Origin: Methylobacterium frigidaeris | GTDB taxonomy: Bacteria > Pseudomonadota > Alphaproteobacteria > Rhizobiales > Beijerinckiaceae | Assembly (NCBI RefSeq): GCF_022179185.1 | Contig: NZ_BPQJ01000010.1 | Coordinates: 62,001 to 126,000, forward strand | Length of the DNA: 64,000 nucleotides | Direction of reading: 5' to 3' | Shown here: one piece after another, positions 8,827 through 17,939 of the stretch | Layout of the letters: every line of letters begins with the position of its first letter | How positions within the stretch are numbered: position 1 is the first letter of the stretch | Translations under genes and position numbers: made by a program | The notes under the pieces: model-generated | The model's database searches: none | Told to the model about the DNA's origin: nothing | Seen by the model: only the letters and a program-made list of their open reading frames with translations

Positions 8827-10266
8827 TCACCCGCCGCACCGCACCCCCACCACCGCCCCGGCGAAGCGCCCGGCGATCGTCCCGACGGTGAGCGGCGGGG
8901 TGCCGCCGGCGGGCGCTGTCGAGGCCTCCGGGCCGAGGAAGGCCTTGAGCGCCGCGAGGCCCACGAGCGGATGGGTGAGCGGCGGCAGCACGCCGGCGAC
9001 GAGGCGGGGTTGTGCCGGCAGGCGGGCGACGAGGCCGAGGAGGCGGCCGGAGCGATCGAGGACAGGGGCACCGACGGCGCCGGGCTGGAGCGGGGCGATG
9101 AGGCCGGCTGCCGCGACCTCGCCGGTCGTCACGGTCGGGCCATCCACACCCGCCGCGAGCACGATCGTGGCCTCTCCCGGGGTGGCCGGAGCCGGCGCGA
9201 GGACGGGAGAGGGTCCGGGTGGGGTGGCGCCGTCGAGGAGCGCGAGACCGCTGGATTCGTCGCGCCGCAGTACCCGGGCCGGCTCGCCGGCCACACGGGG
9301 GGCCGGACAGGAGCCGGGCAGCACCGCGACGATCCGGCGGGGGCCGGCGACGAGGCCGGTGACGGTCGCAGGTCCGGCCGCCGGCGCAATCGGGTCCGGC
9401 ACCGTCGCGGCCGGACGCGGCGGCGGCGGCATCGGGGCTTCGCCCGGGAAGGGCACGAAGCTGTTGGCGACCGCGATCACCAGCCGGTCCATCTCCCGGG
9501 ACGAGGCCTTGTCGTAGGAGAGGGTGAAGCCGCGCACGCCCGCGGGACCGGCGGCGTGGCGGATGTAGAACTTGCCCGACGGCGTCTCGCCGGTGACGAC
9601 CGTGAAGTCCGGGCGCTTGAGGGAATAGGTCACCTTGCGCTCGGGCGTCGTCGCGGCACTCTGCGCGAACAGGGCGTCGAGATCGGTCTCGCCGGGGGCG
9701 TAGGCCTTGGTGTCGAGGGTGACGCGCCCGTCGGTGCTCTGCCAGCGGGTGCCGCCGGCAATCCGGCTGCGCCTCGACAGCAGTCGCTCCGGCACGCCGA
9801 TGACGAGGCCGGTGGCGGGGTCCGGCGCCGCGGTGAACCGGGCCGCCCGACGCGCCGCTTCGCCGGCGGCCAGCAGGGCGGCACGGGCGGGGTCGTCCAG
9901 GATCCCGGTCGCGGCGGCGCCCCCGGGCTTGCCTCCTTCCTTCACCTGCCAGGCGCTGATCGCCTCGTATGTGCGCCGGCCGAAGGCGCCGGTGACGACG
10001 CTGTTGTAGCTGCCCGCCCAGACCAGGGCGTCCTGCACCGCCCTGCGCTCCGCCTCGGGCCGCGCCTCGAAGGCGGCGCGGGCGGCCTCGAAGGCGGGGT
10101 CGGGCGTGGCCGGGGCCGCGGGGCGGGGTGCTGGCCCCTTCGCGGCGGGCGCGCCCGAGCCGGGCGCAGAGGGGCCGGGCATCTGCGCGATGGCCGCCGG
10201 TGCGAGGCCGCCGCAGGCGAGGAGCGGCAGCAGGCCGGCGGCGAGCAGGCGGGCGGGTCGCGGCAT
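8827..10266 (-). CDS. Secreted peptidoglycan-binding protein with a degenerate trypsin-like domain
   Basis: A 479-residue exported protein. Residues 1-28 form a signal peptide ending 'APAAIAQ'. A Pro/Ala linker precedes a peptidoglycan_binding_1-like repeat ('AVQDALVWAGSYNSVVTGAF', about 76-110). A middle domain of about residues 180-272 has no family I recognise. The last 180 residues resemble a trypsin/DegP beta-barrel, but where GxSGGP should carry the nucleophile the sequence is 'GAVGAPVLD' (Val398 in place of Ser), and no His of a TAAH-type motif is visible. It should therefore be catalytically dead. It is transcribed divergently from the macroglobulin gene, 246 bp away, suggesting a shared role in the periplasm. 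Confidence 0.72.
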   Translation of the reverse strand: MPRPARLLAAGLLPLLACGGLAPAAIAQMPGPSAPGSGAPAAKGPAPRPAAPATPDPAFEAARAAFEARPEAERRAVQDALVWAGSYNSVVTGAFGRRTYEAISAWQVKEGGKPGGAAATGILDDPARAALLAAGEAARRAARFTAAPDPATGLVIGVPERLLSRRSRIAGGTRWQSTDGRVTLDTKAYAPGETDLDALFAQSAATTPERKVTYSLKRPDFTVVTGETPSGKFYIRHAAGPAGVRGFTLSYDKASSREMDRLVIAVANSFVPFPGEAPMPPPPRPAATVPDPIAPAAGPATVTGLVAGPRRIVAVLPGSCPAPRVAGEPARVLRRDESSGLALLDGATPPGPSPVLAPAPATPGEATIVLAAGVDGPTVTTGEVAAAGLIAPLQPGAVGAPVLDRSGRLLGLVARLPAQPRLVAGVLPPLTHPLVGLAALKAFLGPEASTAPAGGTPPLTVGTIAGRFAGAVVGVRCGG

Positions 10267-10387
10267 CGGAACTCTCCGAAGAACGGCGCCAGACCTTGGC
10301 AGAGGCGGGGCCGGACTTCCAGGCGCGTTCCGCGTCGTGCCGGATCCGGGGCTGACCGAACCGCGTCCGCACCGACGTGCAAGACGA

Positions 10388-10417
10388 GTCGGTGCAGGTC
10401 GGGTCGGTGCAGGACGG
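10388..10417. repeat. 15-bp direct repeat in the divergent promoter region
   Basis: GTCGGTGCAGG occurs at 10388-10398 and again at 10403-10413, a 15-bp period, in the 246-bp gap between the pseudo-protease and macroglobulin genes. A regulator-binding function for one or both genes is possible but not shown. Confidence 0.5.
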
Positions 10418-10512
10418 GGGCGAAATCGATCGCTCCGGGGCGACGTCGGATTGCACCGCGACCGGGCGCTGCTTAGGCTCCGCCCGCGCGGGGAATCGCT
10501 GCGAGGCCGGAC

Positions 10513-13500
10513 ATGTCGCTCATCACACGAGTCGGTCGCGTCGCCGTCGGCCTGGCCGGCCTCCTGGCCCTGCTCCCCGGCGCCGAGGCCCAGCAGCCCC
10601 CGAACCCGGCGCCCCGCCGCGCCGCCCTGGTGCAGCCGACGACAAAGCCCAAGAGCTTCGTGCGTCAGACCCTCGCCAGCGAGGCGGTGCGGCTCGAGGC
10701 GCGGGTGAAGGAGGAGGGCGGCGCGAGCGGGAAATCCGCCGCGCAGTGGCGCCGGGAGGCCGAGGCCCTGAAGGCCAAGGACGAGACCGACGGGGCGCTC
10801 GCCGCCTCTCGCCGCGCCGCATCGGCCGATCCGGCGGAGTGGCGCAACTGGTACGCCCTGGCGGAGACCGCCGGCGATGCCGAGAACGACGATTACGACG
10901 CCAACCAGAAGCTGAAGGCGGAGGCCCGGGCCGGCGCCTACCTGGCCTATCAGCGAGCCGTCGCCCCGGCCGACGAGGCGCGGGCACTGGCGCTCCTCGG
11001 CGCGGTCCTGGCCAAGCAGGAGAGCTGGCGCCCGGCGCTGGAAGCCTACGCGGCGAGCCTCGCGCTCGCGGGCGATGCGGAGATCGCCAAGACCTACGAG
11101 GCCTTGCGCGACGCGCACGGCTTCCGGGTGCTCGACTACAAGGTCGATTCCGACGCACCCGCCCCGCGGGCCTGCTTCACTCTCTCGGAGGCGGTCGACC
11201 CGAAGGCGGACGTGGCGCCCTTCGTCGCCGTCTCGGGCGCCGCCGGCACGGCCGTGACCGCGCAAGGCCAGCAGGTCTGCGTCGACGGCCTGCGCCACGG
11301 CGAGCGCTACGGGGTGGTGCTGCGCCAGGGCCTGCCCTCCAGCGTGGGCGAGTCTCTCCGCAAGGCGGCCGATTACGAGATCTACGTCCGCGACCGCAGC
11401 CCTCAGGCGCGCTTCACCGGCCGCAACTACGTGCTGCCCCGCACCGGCCAGGCGGGCGTGCCGCTGGTCTCGGTCAACGCACCGAAACTCGACGTCGAGG
11501 TCGTGCGCATCGGCGACCGCGGGCTGCTGCCGGCCCTGCGCACCGACGAGTTCCTGTCGCAGCTCTCCGGCTCCGGCCTCCGCACCATCGCCCGCGAGCG
11601 CGGTGTCCAGGTCTGGAAGGGGACGCTCGACACGGCGCCTGCGGAGATCAACCGTGAGGCGGTGACGGCCTTCCCGGTGCTCCAGGCGGTCGGCAAGATC
11701 GAGCCCGGCCTCTACGTGATGACGGCGCGGCCGAGCGGCAGCGCCTCGCTGGCCGACGAGGAGGGCGGCTACGAGAGCGAGGCGACGCAGTGGTTCGTGG
11801 TCTCCGACCTCGGGCTCACCGCCTTCAAGGGCCGGGACGGGATTCACGTCCTCGCCCGCTCCCTCGCCTCGGCTTCCGTGCTGAAGGGGGCGGAGATCCG
11901 GCTCGTCGCGCGCAACAACGAGGTGCTGGCGACCCGCAGCACCGACGGGCAAGGCCACGCCGCCTTCGATCCCGGGCTCGCCCGCGGCGAGGGCGGTGCG
12001 GCGCCGAGCCTGGTGGTGGCGCGCCTCGGCGACGATTACGGCTTCCTCGACCTGTCCCTGAGCGCCTTCGACCTCGCCGATCGCGGCGTGAAGGGCCGGC
12101 CGGCGCCGGGCGGGGCGGAGGCCTACCTGTTTCCCGAGCGCGGGGTCTACCGCTCCGGCGAGACGGTACAGCTCACCGCGCTCCTGCGCGACGCCAAGGG
12201 CGCGGCGATCCCGACCCTGCCCCTGACCCTGGTGGCCAGGCGCCCGGACGGGGTCGAGTATCGCCGGGCGCAGGTGCCCGATGCGGGCTTGGGCGGCCGC
12301 GCCTTCTCCCTGCCGCTCCTGCCCGGGGCCCAGGCCGGGACCTGGCGGGTCACGGCCTATACCGACCCGAAGGCGCCGTCGGTCGGCGAGGCGACGTTCC
12401 TCGTCGAGGACTACGTGCCGGAGCGCCTGGACGTGACCCTGACGCCGGCCGAGGCCGCCTTGAAACCGGGCGAGCCCGCGACGGTCGCGGTCGCGGCGCG
12501 CTACCTGTACGGCGCCCCGGGGGCGGGCTTGAGCGTCGGCGGCACGGTGGCGGTGCAGCCGGCCGCCCGCAGCGGCATCAAGGGCTTCGAGGACTTCTCC
12601 ACCGGCCTCGACGACGAGCGCGTCGAGCCGGCGACGGCGGAGCTGGACACCGCCGTCACCACCGACGCGCAAGGCCGCGCCACCGTGCGGGCGCCAGTGC
12701 CGGGGGTCAGCGGGCCGCGGCCGTTCGAGGCCAAGGTCTCGCTCCAGGTCGGCGAGCCGGGCGGCCGGGCGGTGCAGCGCAGCCTGACCCTGCCGATCCT
12801 GCCGGCCGGCCCGGTGATCGGAATCCGCAAGACCTTCGGCGAGCTGCGCGAGGGCGCGACCGCGAGTTTCGAGGTGGCGGCGGCGCGGCCCGACGGCACG
12901 CGGCTCGCGGGCGAAGCGACCTGGACCCTGCTGCGGGTCGACCGGCGCTATCAATGGTACCGGGCCGACGGGCGCTGGTCCTACGAGCCGGTCAAGACCA
13001 CCGCCAAGGTCGCCAATGGCCGCGTCGCGCTGGAGGCCGGTGCGCCGGCCAGGGTTGCGATGCCGGTCGAGCTCGGCAACTATCGCCTGGAGGTGCGGGC
13101 CCCCGGCTTCGAGGCGGCGAGCCTGTCGTTCAACGTCGGCTGGAGCGGATCGGAGAGCGCCGACGCGCCCGACCTCCTCGACCTCACCCTCGACCGCGAC
13201 GCCTACGCGTCGGGCGACACGCTGAAGGCAAGCTTGCGCCCGCGCTTTGCCGGCACCGCCACCGTCGCGGTGGTGAGCGACCGGGTGCACGAGATCCGCA
13301 CCCTCGACCTGCCGGCGAACGGCGCCACCGTCGAGATCCCGGTGAGGCCGGATTGGGGCGCGGGCGCCTACCTCGTCGCCACCGCCTACCGGCCCCTCGA
13401 CCAGGCGGCCAAGCGCCTGCCGGGCCGGGCGATGGGCCTCGCCTGGTTCGGGATCGACCGCGACGCCCGCACCCTCGGCGTCACCGTGGACGCTCCGGCG

Positions 13501-15810
13501 AAGGTCCGGCCACGGGGCGAGCTGCGCCTGCCGATCCGCGTCGCGGGGCTGAACGCCGGCGAGGAGGCGCGGGTGACCGTGGCGGCGGTCGATGTCGGCA
13601 TCCTGAACCTCACCCGCTACGCCAACCCGGACCCGTTCGGGTTCTTCTTCGGCCAGAAGGCGCTCTCGGCCGAGATCCGCGACCTCTACGGCTACCTGAT
13701 CGACGGCATGCAGGGCACGCTCGGCGCGATCCGATCCGGCGGCGATGCCGGCGGGGCGGAGCTGGAGGGCGCGCCGCCGGCGCAGGAGCCCCTCGCGCGG
13801 TACTCGGGCGTCGTCACGGTCGGGCGGGACGGCCGAGCCGAGGTGAGCTTCCCCCTGCCCGCCTTCAACGGCACCGCCCGGGTGATGGTGACGGCCTGGA
13901 GCGCGGCGCGGGTCGGGGCGGCCTCGGCCGACGTGGTGATCCGCGATCCGGTGGTGGCGAGCGGCACCCTGCCCCGGTTCCTCGACGTCGGCGACCGCTC
14001 GCGCCTGCACGTCGCCCTGGACAACGTCGAGGGGCAGGCCGGCGACTACGCGGTCGATGTCGACCTCGCCGGGCCGGTCCTGGTGCCGGCCGGCGCGCTC
14101 AGCCGCACCTTGCGCCTGGAATCCGGTGGGCGCGGCGCGGTCGAGATCCCGCTCACCGCCGCCGGCCCGGGCCTCGCCCGCATCGACCTTCGGCTGACCG
14201 GCCCGGGGCTCTCCGAGCCCGCCGGCCAGAGCTTCGCCCTGGGGATCCAGCCCGGCACAGGGGCGCTGCTGCGCCGCGAGGTCCGCACCCTCGCGCCCGG
14301 CGCGAGCCTGACCGTGTCGAACGACCTCCTCGCCGACGTGATCCCGGGCACCGGTTCCGTCACGCTGGCGGCCTCGCCCTTCGGGGGCATCGACGTGCCG
14401 GCCCTGCTCCAGGCCCTCGACCGCTATCCGTATGGCTGCACCGAGCAGGTGGTGAGCCGGGCCCTGCCGCTCCTCTCGGTCAACCGCCTGGCGGCACTCG
14501 CCCAGCTCGGCCTCGACGGCAGCGCCGACGAGCGGGTGCGGGGCGCCATCGACCGGGTGCTGTCCCGCCAGGATGCGAGCGGCGCCTTCGGGCTGTGGTC
14601 GGCGGGCAACGCCGAGGATCTGTGGCTCACCGCCTACGCGACCGACTTCCTGACCCGGGCACGGGAGCGCGGCTTCTCCGTGCCGCCGACCGCGCTCTCC
14701 CTCGCCCTCGACCGGCTGCGCAACAGCGTGGCGAACGCCAACGAGGTCACCGATGGCGGCCTCGACCTCGCCTACGCGGCCTACGTGCTCGCCCGCAACG
14801 GCCGGCCGGTGATGGGCGACCTGCGCTACCTCGCCGATACCAAGCTCGCCTCCTTCGCGACACCGCTCGCCCGCGGCCAGATCGCCGCAGGCCTGGCGCT
14901 CCTCGGCGACCGGGCCCGGGCCCGCACCGCCTTCGAGGCCGCCGTGGCGGCGCTCCGGGCCGAGCGCGACAGCGGCGCCTACCGGGCCGATTACGGCTCG
15001 CGCCTGCGCGACGGCGCCGGGCTGATCGCGCTGGCCGCCGAGACCGGGGTGGCGCGGGACGCCCTCGGCTCCCTCGGCACGGTGGTGGGCGAGGAGCGCG
15101 AGTCCGGCCGTCCGACCAGCACCCAGGAACAGGCCTGGATGGTGCTGGCGGCGGCCGAGCTCGCCAAGGACGCGGGCAAGGACGCGGGCAAGGATGCGCC
15201 ATCGCTCGCCCTCGACGGCACACCGGTTCCGGGGACGCTCTACCGCACGTTCCCGGGCGCCGCCCTGGCGGCGAAGCCGGCGACGGTGACGAATCGCGGC
15301 ACCGCCCCGGTGCAGCTCGCCCTCGGCGTCTCGGGCAATCCGGCGGTGCCGGAGCCGGCGGACGCGAAGGGCTACACGCTCGAGCGCAGCTACCACCGCC
15401 TCGACGGCAGCCCGGCCGATCTCGCCGCCTTGCGCCAGAACGATCGTCTGGTGGTGGTGCTGAAGGTGACCGAGGCCAAGGCCAGCGCCGGCCGCCTGCT
15501 CCTCGTCGACCGCCTGCCGGCCGGGCTCGAGATCGACAACCCGAAGCTCCTCGACGCCGACGCGACCGCCGGCCTCGCCTGGGCGAAGTCGGACGTGAAG
15601 CCCACCCACACCGAGTTCCGCGACGACCGCTTCGTGGCGGCCTACGACCGGGATCCCAGCCAATCCGCCTTCTTCAGCGTCGCCTACACGGTGCGGGCGG
15701 TGACGCCCGGCCGCTACGTCCACCCGGCGGCGACGATCGAGGACATGTACCGGCCGGAGCGCTACGGGCGCACGGCGTTCGGGACGCTGGAGGTGGGTGC
15801 GGCGCGGTAG
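10513..15810 (+). CDS. Bacterial alpha-2-macroglobulin (YfhM-like), thioester type
   Basis: A 1765-residue exported protein of the bacterial alpha-2-macroglobulin family. The signal peptide (residues 1-27) ends 'PGAEAQQ', a signal peptidase I site with no lipobox, so it should be soluble in the periplasm. E. coli YfhM is instead a lipoprotein. An N-terminal helical region is followed by a series of macroglobulin beta-domains, the A2M domain ('FNGTARVMVTAWSAARVG') and the helical thioester domain with 'YPYGCTEQVV'. Cys1309 and Gln1312 fit the CxEQ thioester that covalently traps attacking proteases. Near residue 1555 lies a short KDAG tandem repeat. The usual partner gene pbpC is not adjacent; the neighbour is a peptidoglycan-binding pseudo-protease. 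Confidence 0.92.
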   Translation: MSLITRVGRVAVGLAGLLALLPGAEAQQPPNPAPRRAALVQPTTKPKSFVRQTLASEAVRLEARVKEEGGASGKSAAQWRREAEALKAKDETDGALAASRRAASADPAEWRNWYALAETAGDAENDDYDANQKLKAEARAGAYLAYQRAVAPADEARALALLGAVLAKQESWRPALEAYAASLALAGDAEIAKTYEALRDAHGFRVLDYKVDSDAPAPRACFTLSEAVDPKADVAPFVAVSGAAGTAVTAQGQQVCVDGLRHGERYGVVLRQGLPSSVGESLRKAADYEIYVRDRSPQARFTGRNYVLPRTGQAGVPLVSVNAPKLDVEVVRIGDRGLLPALRTDEFLSQLSGSGLRTIARERGVQVWKGTLDTAPAEINREAVTAFPVLQAVGKIEPGLYVMTARPSGSASLADEEGGYESEATQWFVVSDLGLTAFKGRDGIHVLARSLASASVLKGAEIRLVARNNEVLATRSTDGQGHAAFDPGLARGEGGAAPSLVVARLGDDYGFLDLSLSAFDLADRGVKGRPAPGGAEAYLFPERGVYRSGETVQLTALLRDAKGAAIPTLPLTLVARRPDGVEYRRAQVPDAGLGGRAFSLPLLPGAQAGTWRVTAYTDPKAPSVGEATFLVEDYVPERLDVTLTPAEAALKPGEPATVAVAARYLYGAPGAGLSVGGTVAVQPAARSGIKGFEDFSTGLDDERVEPATAELDTAVTTDAQGRATVRAPVPGVSGPRPFEAKVSLQVGEPGGRAVQRSLTLPILPAGPVIGIRKTFGELREGATASFEVAAARPDGTRLAGEATWTLLRVDRRYQWYRADGRWSYEPVKTTAKVANGRVALEAGAPARVAMPVELGNYRLEVRAPGFEAASLSFNVGWSGSESADAPDLLDLTLDRDAYASGDTLKASLRPRFAGTATVAVVSDRVHEIRTLDLPANGATVEIPVRPDWGAGAYLVATAYRPLDQAAKRLPGRAMGLAWFGIDRDARTLGVTVDAPAKVRPRGELRLPIRVAGLNAGEEARVTVAAVDVGILNLTRYANPDPFGFFFGQKALSAEIRDLYGYLIDGMQGTLGAIRSGGDAGGAELEGAPPAQEPLARYSGVVTVGRDGRAEVSFPLPAFNGTARVMVTAWSAARVGAASADVVIRDPVVASGTLPRFLDVGDRSRLHVALDNVEGQAGDYAVDVDLAGPVLVPAGALSRTLRLESGGRGAVEIPLTAAGPGLARIDLRLTGPGLSEPAGQSFALGIQPGTGALLRREVRTLAPGASLTVSNDLLADVIPGTGSVTLAASPFGGIDVPALLQALDRYPYGCTEQVVSRALPLLSVNRLAALAQLGLDGSADERVRGAIDRVLSRQDASGAFGLWSAGNAEDLWLTAYATDFLTRARERGFSVPPTALSLALDRLRNSVANANEVTDGGLDLAYAAYVLARNGRPVMGDLRYLADTKLASFATPLARGQIAAGLALLGDRARARTAFEAAVAALRAERDSGAYRADYGSRLRDGAGLIALAAETGVARDALGSLGTVVGEERESGRPTSTQEQAWMVLAAAELAKDAGKDAGKDAPSLALDGTPVPGTLYRTFPGAALAAKPATVTNRGTAPVQLALGVSGNPAVPEPADAKGYTLERSYHRLDGSPADLAALRQNDRLVVVLKVTEAKASAGRLLLVDRLPAGLEIDNPKLLDADATAGLAWAKSDVKPTHTEFRDDRFVAAYDRDPSQSAFFSVAYTVRAVTPGRYVHPAATIEDMYRPERYGRTAFGTLEVGAAR

Positions 15811-15890
15811 GAGGTGACCGACGACGCGACTGTGAGAGCCTGTGCGACTCGACGATCGAGTCGGTCTGCCGCACGGACCGACCACTCTCC

Positions 15891-15932
15891 CCGTCATTCC
15901 GGGGCCGCGCAGGGGAGCCCGGAACGACCCTG
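15891..15932. repeat. Palindromic repeat, family B (fragment)
   Basis: GTCATTCCGGGGCCGCGCAG followed by GGGAGCCCGGAA matches the left arm of the element at 31050-31200. It lies in the 358-bp gap after the macroglobulin gene. The rest of that gap holds only a 12-bp tandem duplication (GCGGCGATGACC, 16021-16044) and no gene I can support. Confidence 0.75.
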
Positions 15933-16168
15933 CACGCGTCTACGACTTCACCGATGAAAGGTCCTGCGCGAGACCGGCTCCACCCCGGCGCGCCGACACC
16001 GGCCGCCTCGCATCGTGCCAGCGGCGATGACCGCGGCGATGACCGCGGCGGCGCGTGCCTCCTGCCGCAGAGAAAGAACCGCATTCGTCGCAGAGGAGCA
16101 ACAGATCTCCTGTGGAGCACGGCTGGCCCGACGCGTAGAACAGGCTCGTCCGTGCCGTCGACCTCGCG

Positions 16169-17357
16169 ATGTTCCCTGTCCTCCGCAGCTCATCCGCATC
16201 CCGGGCTCTGCCCGCCGTCGCGCAGGACGGGCGCCTTACGGCCCTCGACCGGCTGCGGGGCGCCCTCGTCGGACTCGTCGTCCTGCATCACGCCGTCCTC
16301 GCCTACTGCACCTTCGGGCACATCAATCGGGCCCATTACGCCCTGTCGACCGCGCCGATCGTCGATGCGCAGCGCTGGCCCGCCTTCGATGTCCTCGTGC
16401 GGCTCGATGACGGCTTCTTCATGCCGCTGCTGTTTCTGCTGTCGGGCCTGTTCGTCCGGGAGGGGTTGAGCCGCAAGGGGGCCGGCCCCTACCTGCGCGG
16501 CCGGATGCGGCGCCTCGGCCTGCCCTTCGCCGTCGCCGTGCTGACCCTGATGCCGCTCGCCTATTACCCCTCGTTCCTGCAAGCCGGCGGCCGGGCCGGC
16601 TTCGCGGCGTTCTGGATCCGGACGGTGACGACCGGACCCTGGCCGAGCGGGCCGCCCTGGTTTATCGGCGTGCTCCTGGCGTTCGACACGGCCGCCGCCC
16701 TCCTCTTCGTCCTCGGCGCCCGCGACCGGCCGGAGCCGGGCCGGTCCCCCGCGCCGGGCAGCGGCTTCCTCCTGCTCGTCGCCCTCTCCGGCCTCGCCTA
16801 CCTCCCCCTCCTCCTCGCCGTCGGCCCGACGCGCTGGGTCGGCCTCGGACCGCTCGCGATTCAAGCCAGCCGCATCGGGCTCTACGCGGCCTATTTCACC
16901 GCCGGCGTCGCGCTGGGACGGAGCGGGACGCCGGCCGTTCCTGCGCTTCGGTCGAGCCCTCGTCCCGCGCTGGCGGCTCTGGGGCCTCCTGGCCCTGCTC
17001 TCGGGCGCAGCCCTCGTCGCCGCGGGGGCAGTCGGGGGCCGGCTGCCCCCGCGGGACGCGCTCGCCCTGGAGGGCGCCGCCAGGACGATCCTCTGCGCCG
17101 CCGCAGCCTTCGCGCTTCCGGCCCTGGTCCTCCGTTTCGGCGGGGGCCGCTCCGGCGCCTGGGACAGCCTGTCGGCGAACGGCTTCGCCATCTACCTGCT
17201 TCACTACCCGATCGTGACCTGGGCGCAGGCCGGCCTCCTGGCCGTGCCGCTCGGCGCCCCGCTCAAAGGCGCGATCGTGTTCGCCGCCGCATTGTCGGTG
17301 AGCTGGGCCGGCGCGTGGGCGTTGCGCCGTCTTCCTCCTGTCCGGAGGGTGCTCTGA
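16169..17357 (+). pseudogene. Acyltransferase family 3 membrane protein, frameshifted
   Basis: The first part (16169 to about 16920) encodes an acyltransferase-3-like N-terminus: 'LTALDRLRGALVGLVVLHHA' with the usual His pair, then hydrophobic helices such as 'FFMPLLFLLSGLFVREGLS' and 'SGFLLLVALSGLAYLPLLLA'. Past 'AYFTAGVALGR' that frame turns Arg/Pro-rich and loses all membrane character. The next frame takes over from about 16920 and continues with helices ('WRLWGLLALLSGAALVAAGA', 'LSANGFAIYLLHYPIVTWAQ'), ending at the TGA at 17355-17357. Joined, the product is about 395 residues, normal for the family. The gene carries a +1 shift near 16915-16930, from mutation or sequencing error. Confidence 0.85.
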
Positions 17358-17499
17358 GCGATGCCACGGCGTGATCCGGGCGCGCCCGGCCCGGGCGTGA
17401 CCCGGCGATGGTCGACCCTCCTCGACGGATCGGCCGTCCGGCACGACGGCGCGCGATTGCCTGCCCACCCCCGAGGCCGCCGGCTGCCGCGCTATCCGT

Positions 17500-17738
17500 C
17501 GACCTGCATCGAGGTCGCCGCCGCGTTGCCGGTGAGATGAGGGCCGCCCTGGCTTGATGGCGCAACCCCAGACCCCGTCGCGCCGGGTCCGGCGGTCCAT
17601 GCCGCAGGAGCGGGCGGCGCTGGTGCGATCGACGCTCTCCAGCGCCTGGGCGAGCGCCAGCCTGCGCCAGGCCGCGGGAACACTGGCCGCCTTGGAGGCC
17701 GCACGCAACCCGTCGGCGGTCAGATCGGGGCGGGTCAT
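17500..17738 (-). pseudogene. IS630-family transposase, N-terminal helix-turn-helix remnant
   Basis: Starting at an ATG (17738, minus strand) the translation reads 'MTRPDLTADGLRAASKAAS', then 'RRLALAQALESVDRTSAARS' and 'CGMDRRTRRD'. This matches the N-terminal HTH of the IS630 subgroup that has 'ALEGVDRxxAAxxCGMDRQTLRDWV'. Homology ends right after this motif and the frame degenerates, so only about 55-60 codons remain. It is a different IS630 subgroup from the remnant at 7900-8500, so the two are independent relics. The surrounding 17358-17939 has no other gene. Confidence 0.7.
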
Positions 17739-17939
17739 TGCGATCCCGCCTGATCCGCCAAGCGAGTCGGGAGCCAAGCCCCTCCGCGACCCGCCGAGTC
17801 AGCCTCAGCGGCCGCGGGTATCATACCGCCGCGCCTTCGAACGGACGCGTTCGACGGTGCCAGGCAAGCCCGAACGGGCGCCGGCGCTGATGCGCCGGTC
17901 GCCTTCGCGTCGACGTGTCGATGCGAAGACGCGAAGGTA

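Noticed and set aside
15156..15200. KDAG tandem repeat in the macroglobulin as a phase-variable tract
   Set aside because: Only about two to three imperfect units of 12 bp, in frame, in a loop region; too short for a claim of variation.
8827..15897. A 7-kb open frame on the minus strand spanning the whole macroglobulin gene
   Set aside because: Only its last 480 codons resemble a protein family and have a signal peptide. The rest is antisense to the macroglobulin gene, is rich in Arg/Gly/His and has no domain: a typical shadow frame of GC-rich DNA.
11790..16469. A long plus-strand frame overlapping the macroglobulin gene
   Set aside because: Arg/Gly/Pro-rich shadow in another frame of the macroglobulin and acyltransferase genes; no start context or domain.
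7900..17738. One IS630 element split by a 9-kb insertion
   Set aside because: Orientation and order would fit, but the N-terminal motif (CGMDRxTxRD) and the C-terminal motif (VDEKSQ-LDRTQP) belong to different IS630 subgroups as far as I recall, so two relics are more likely.
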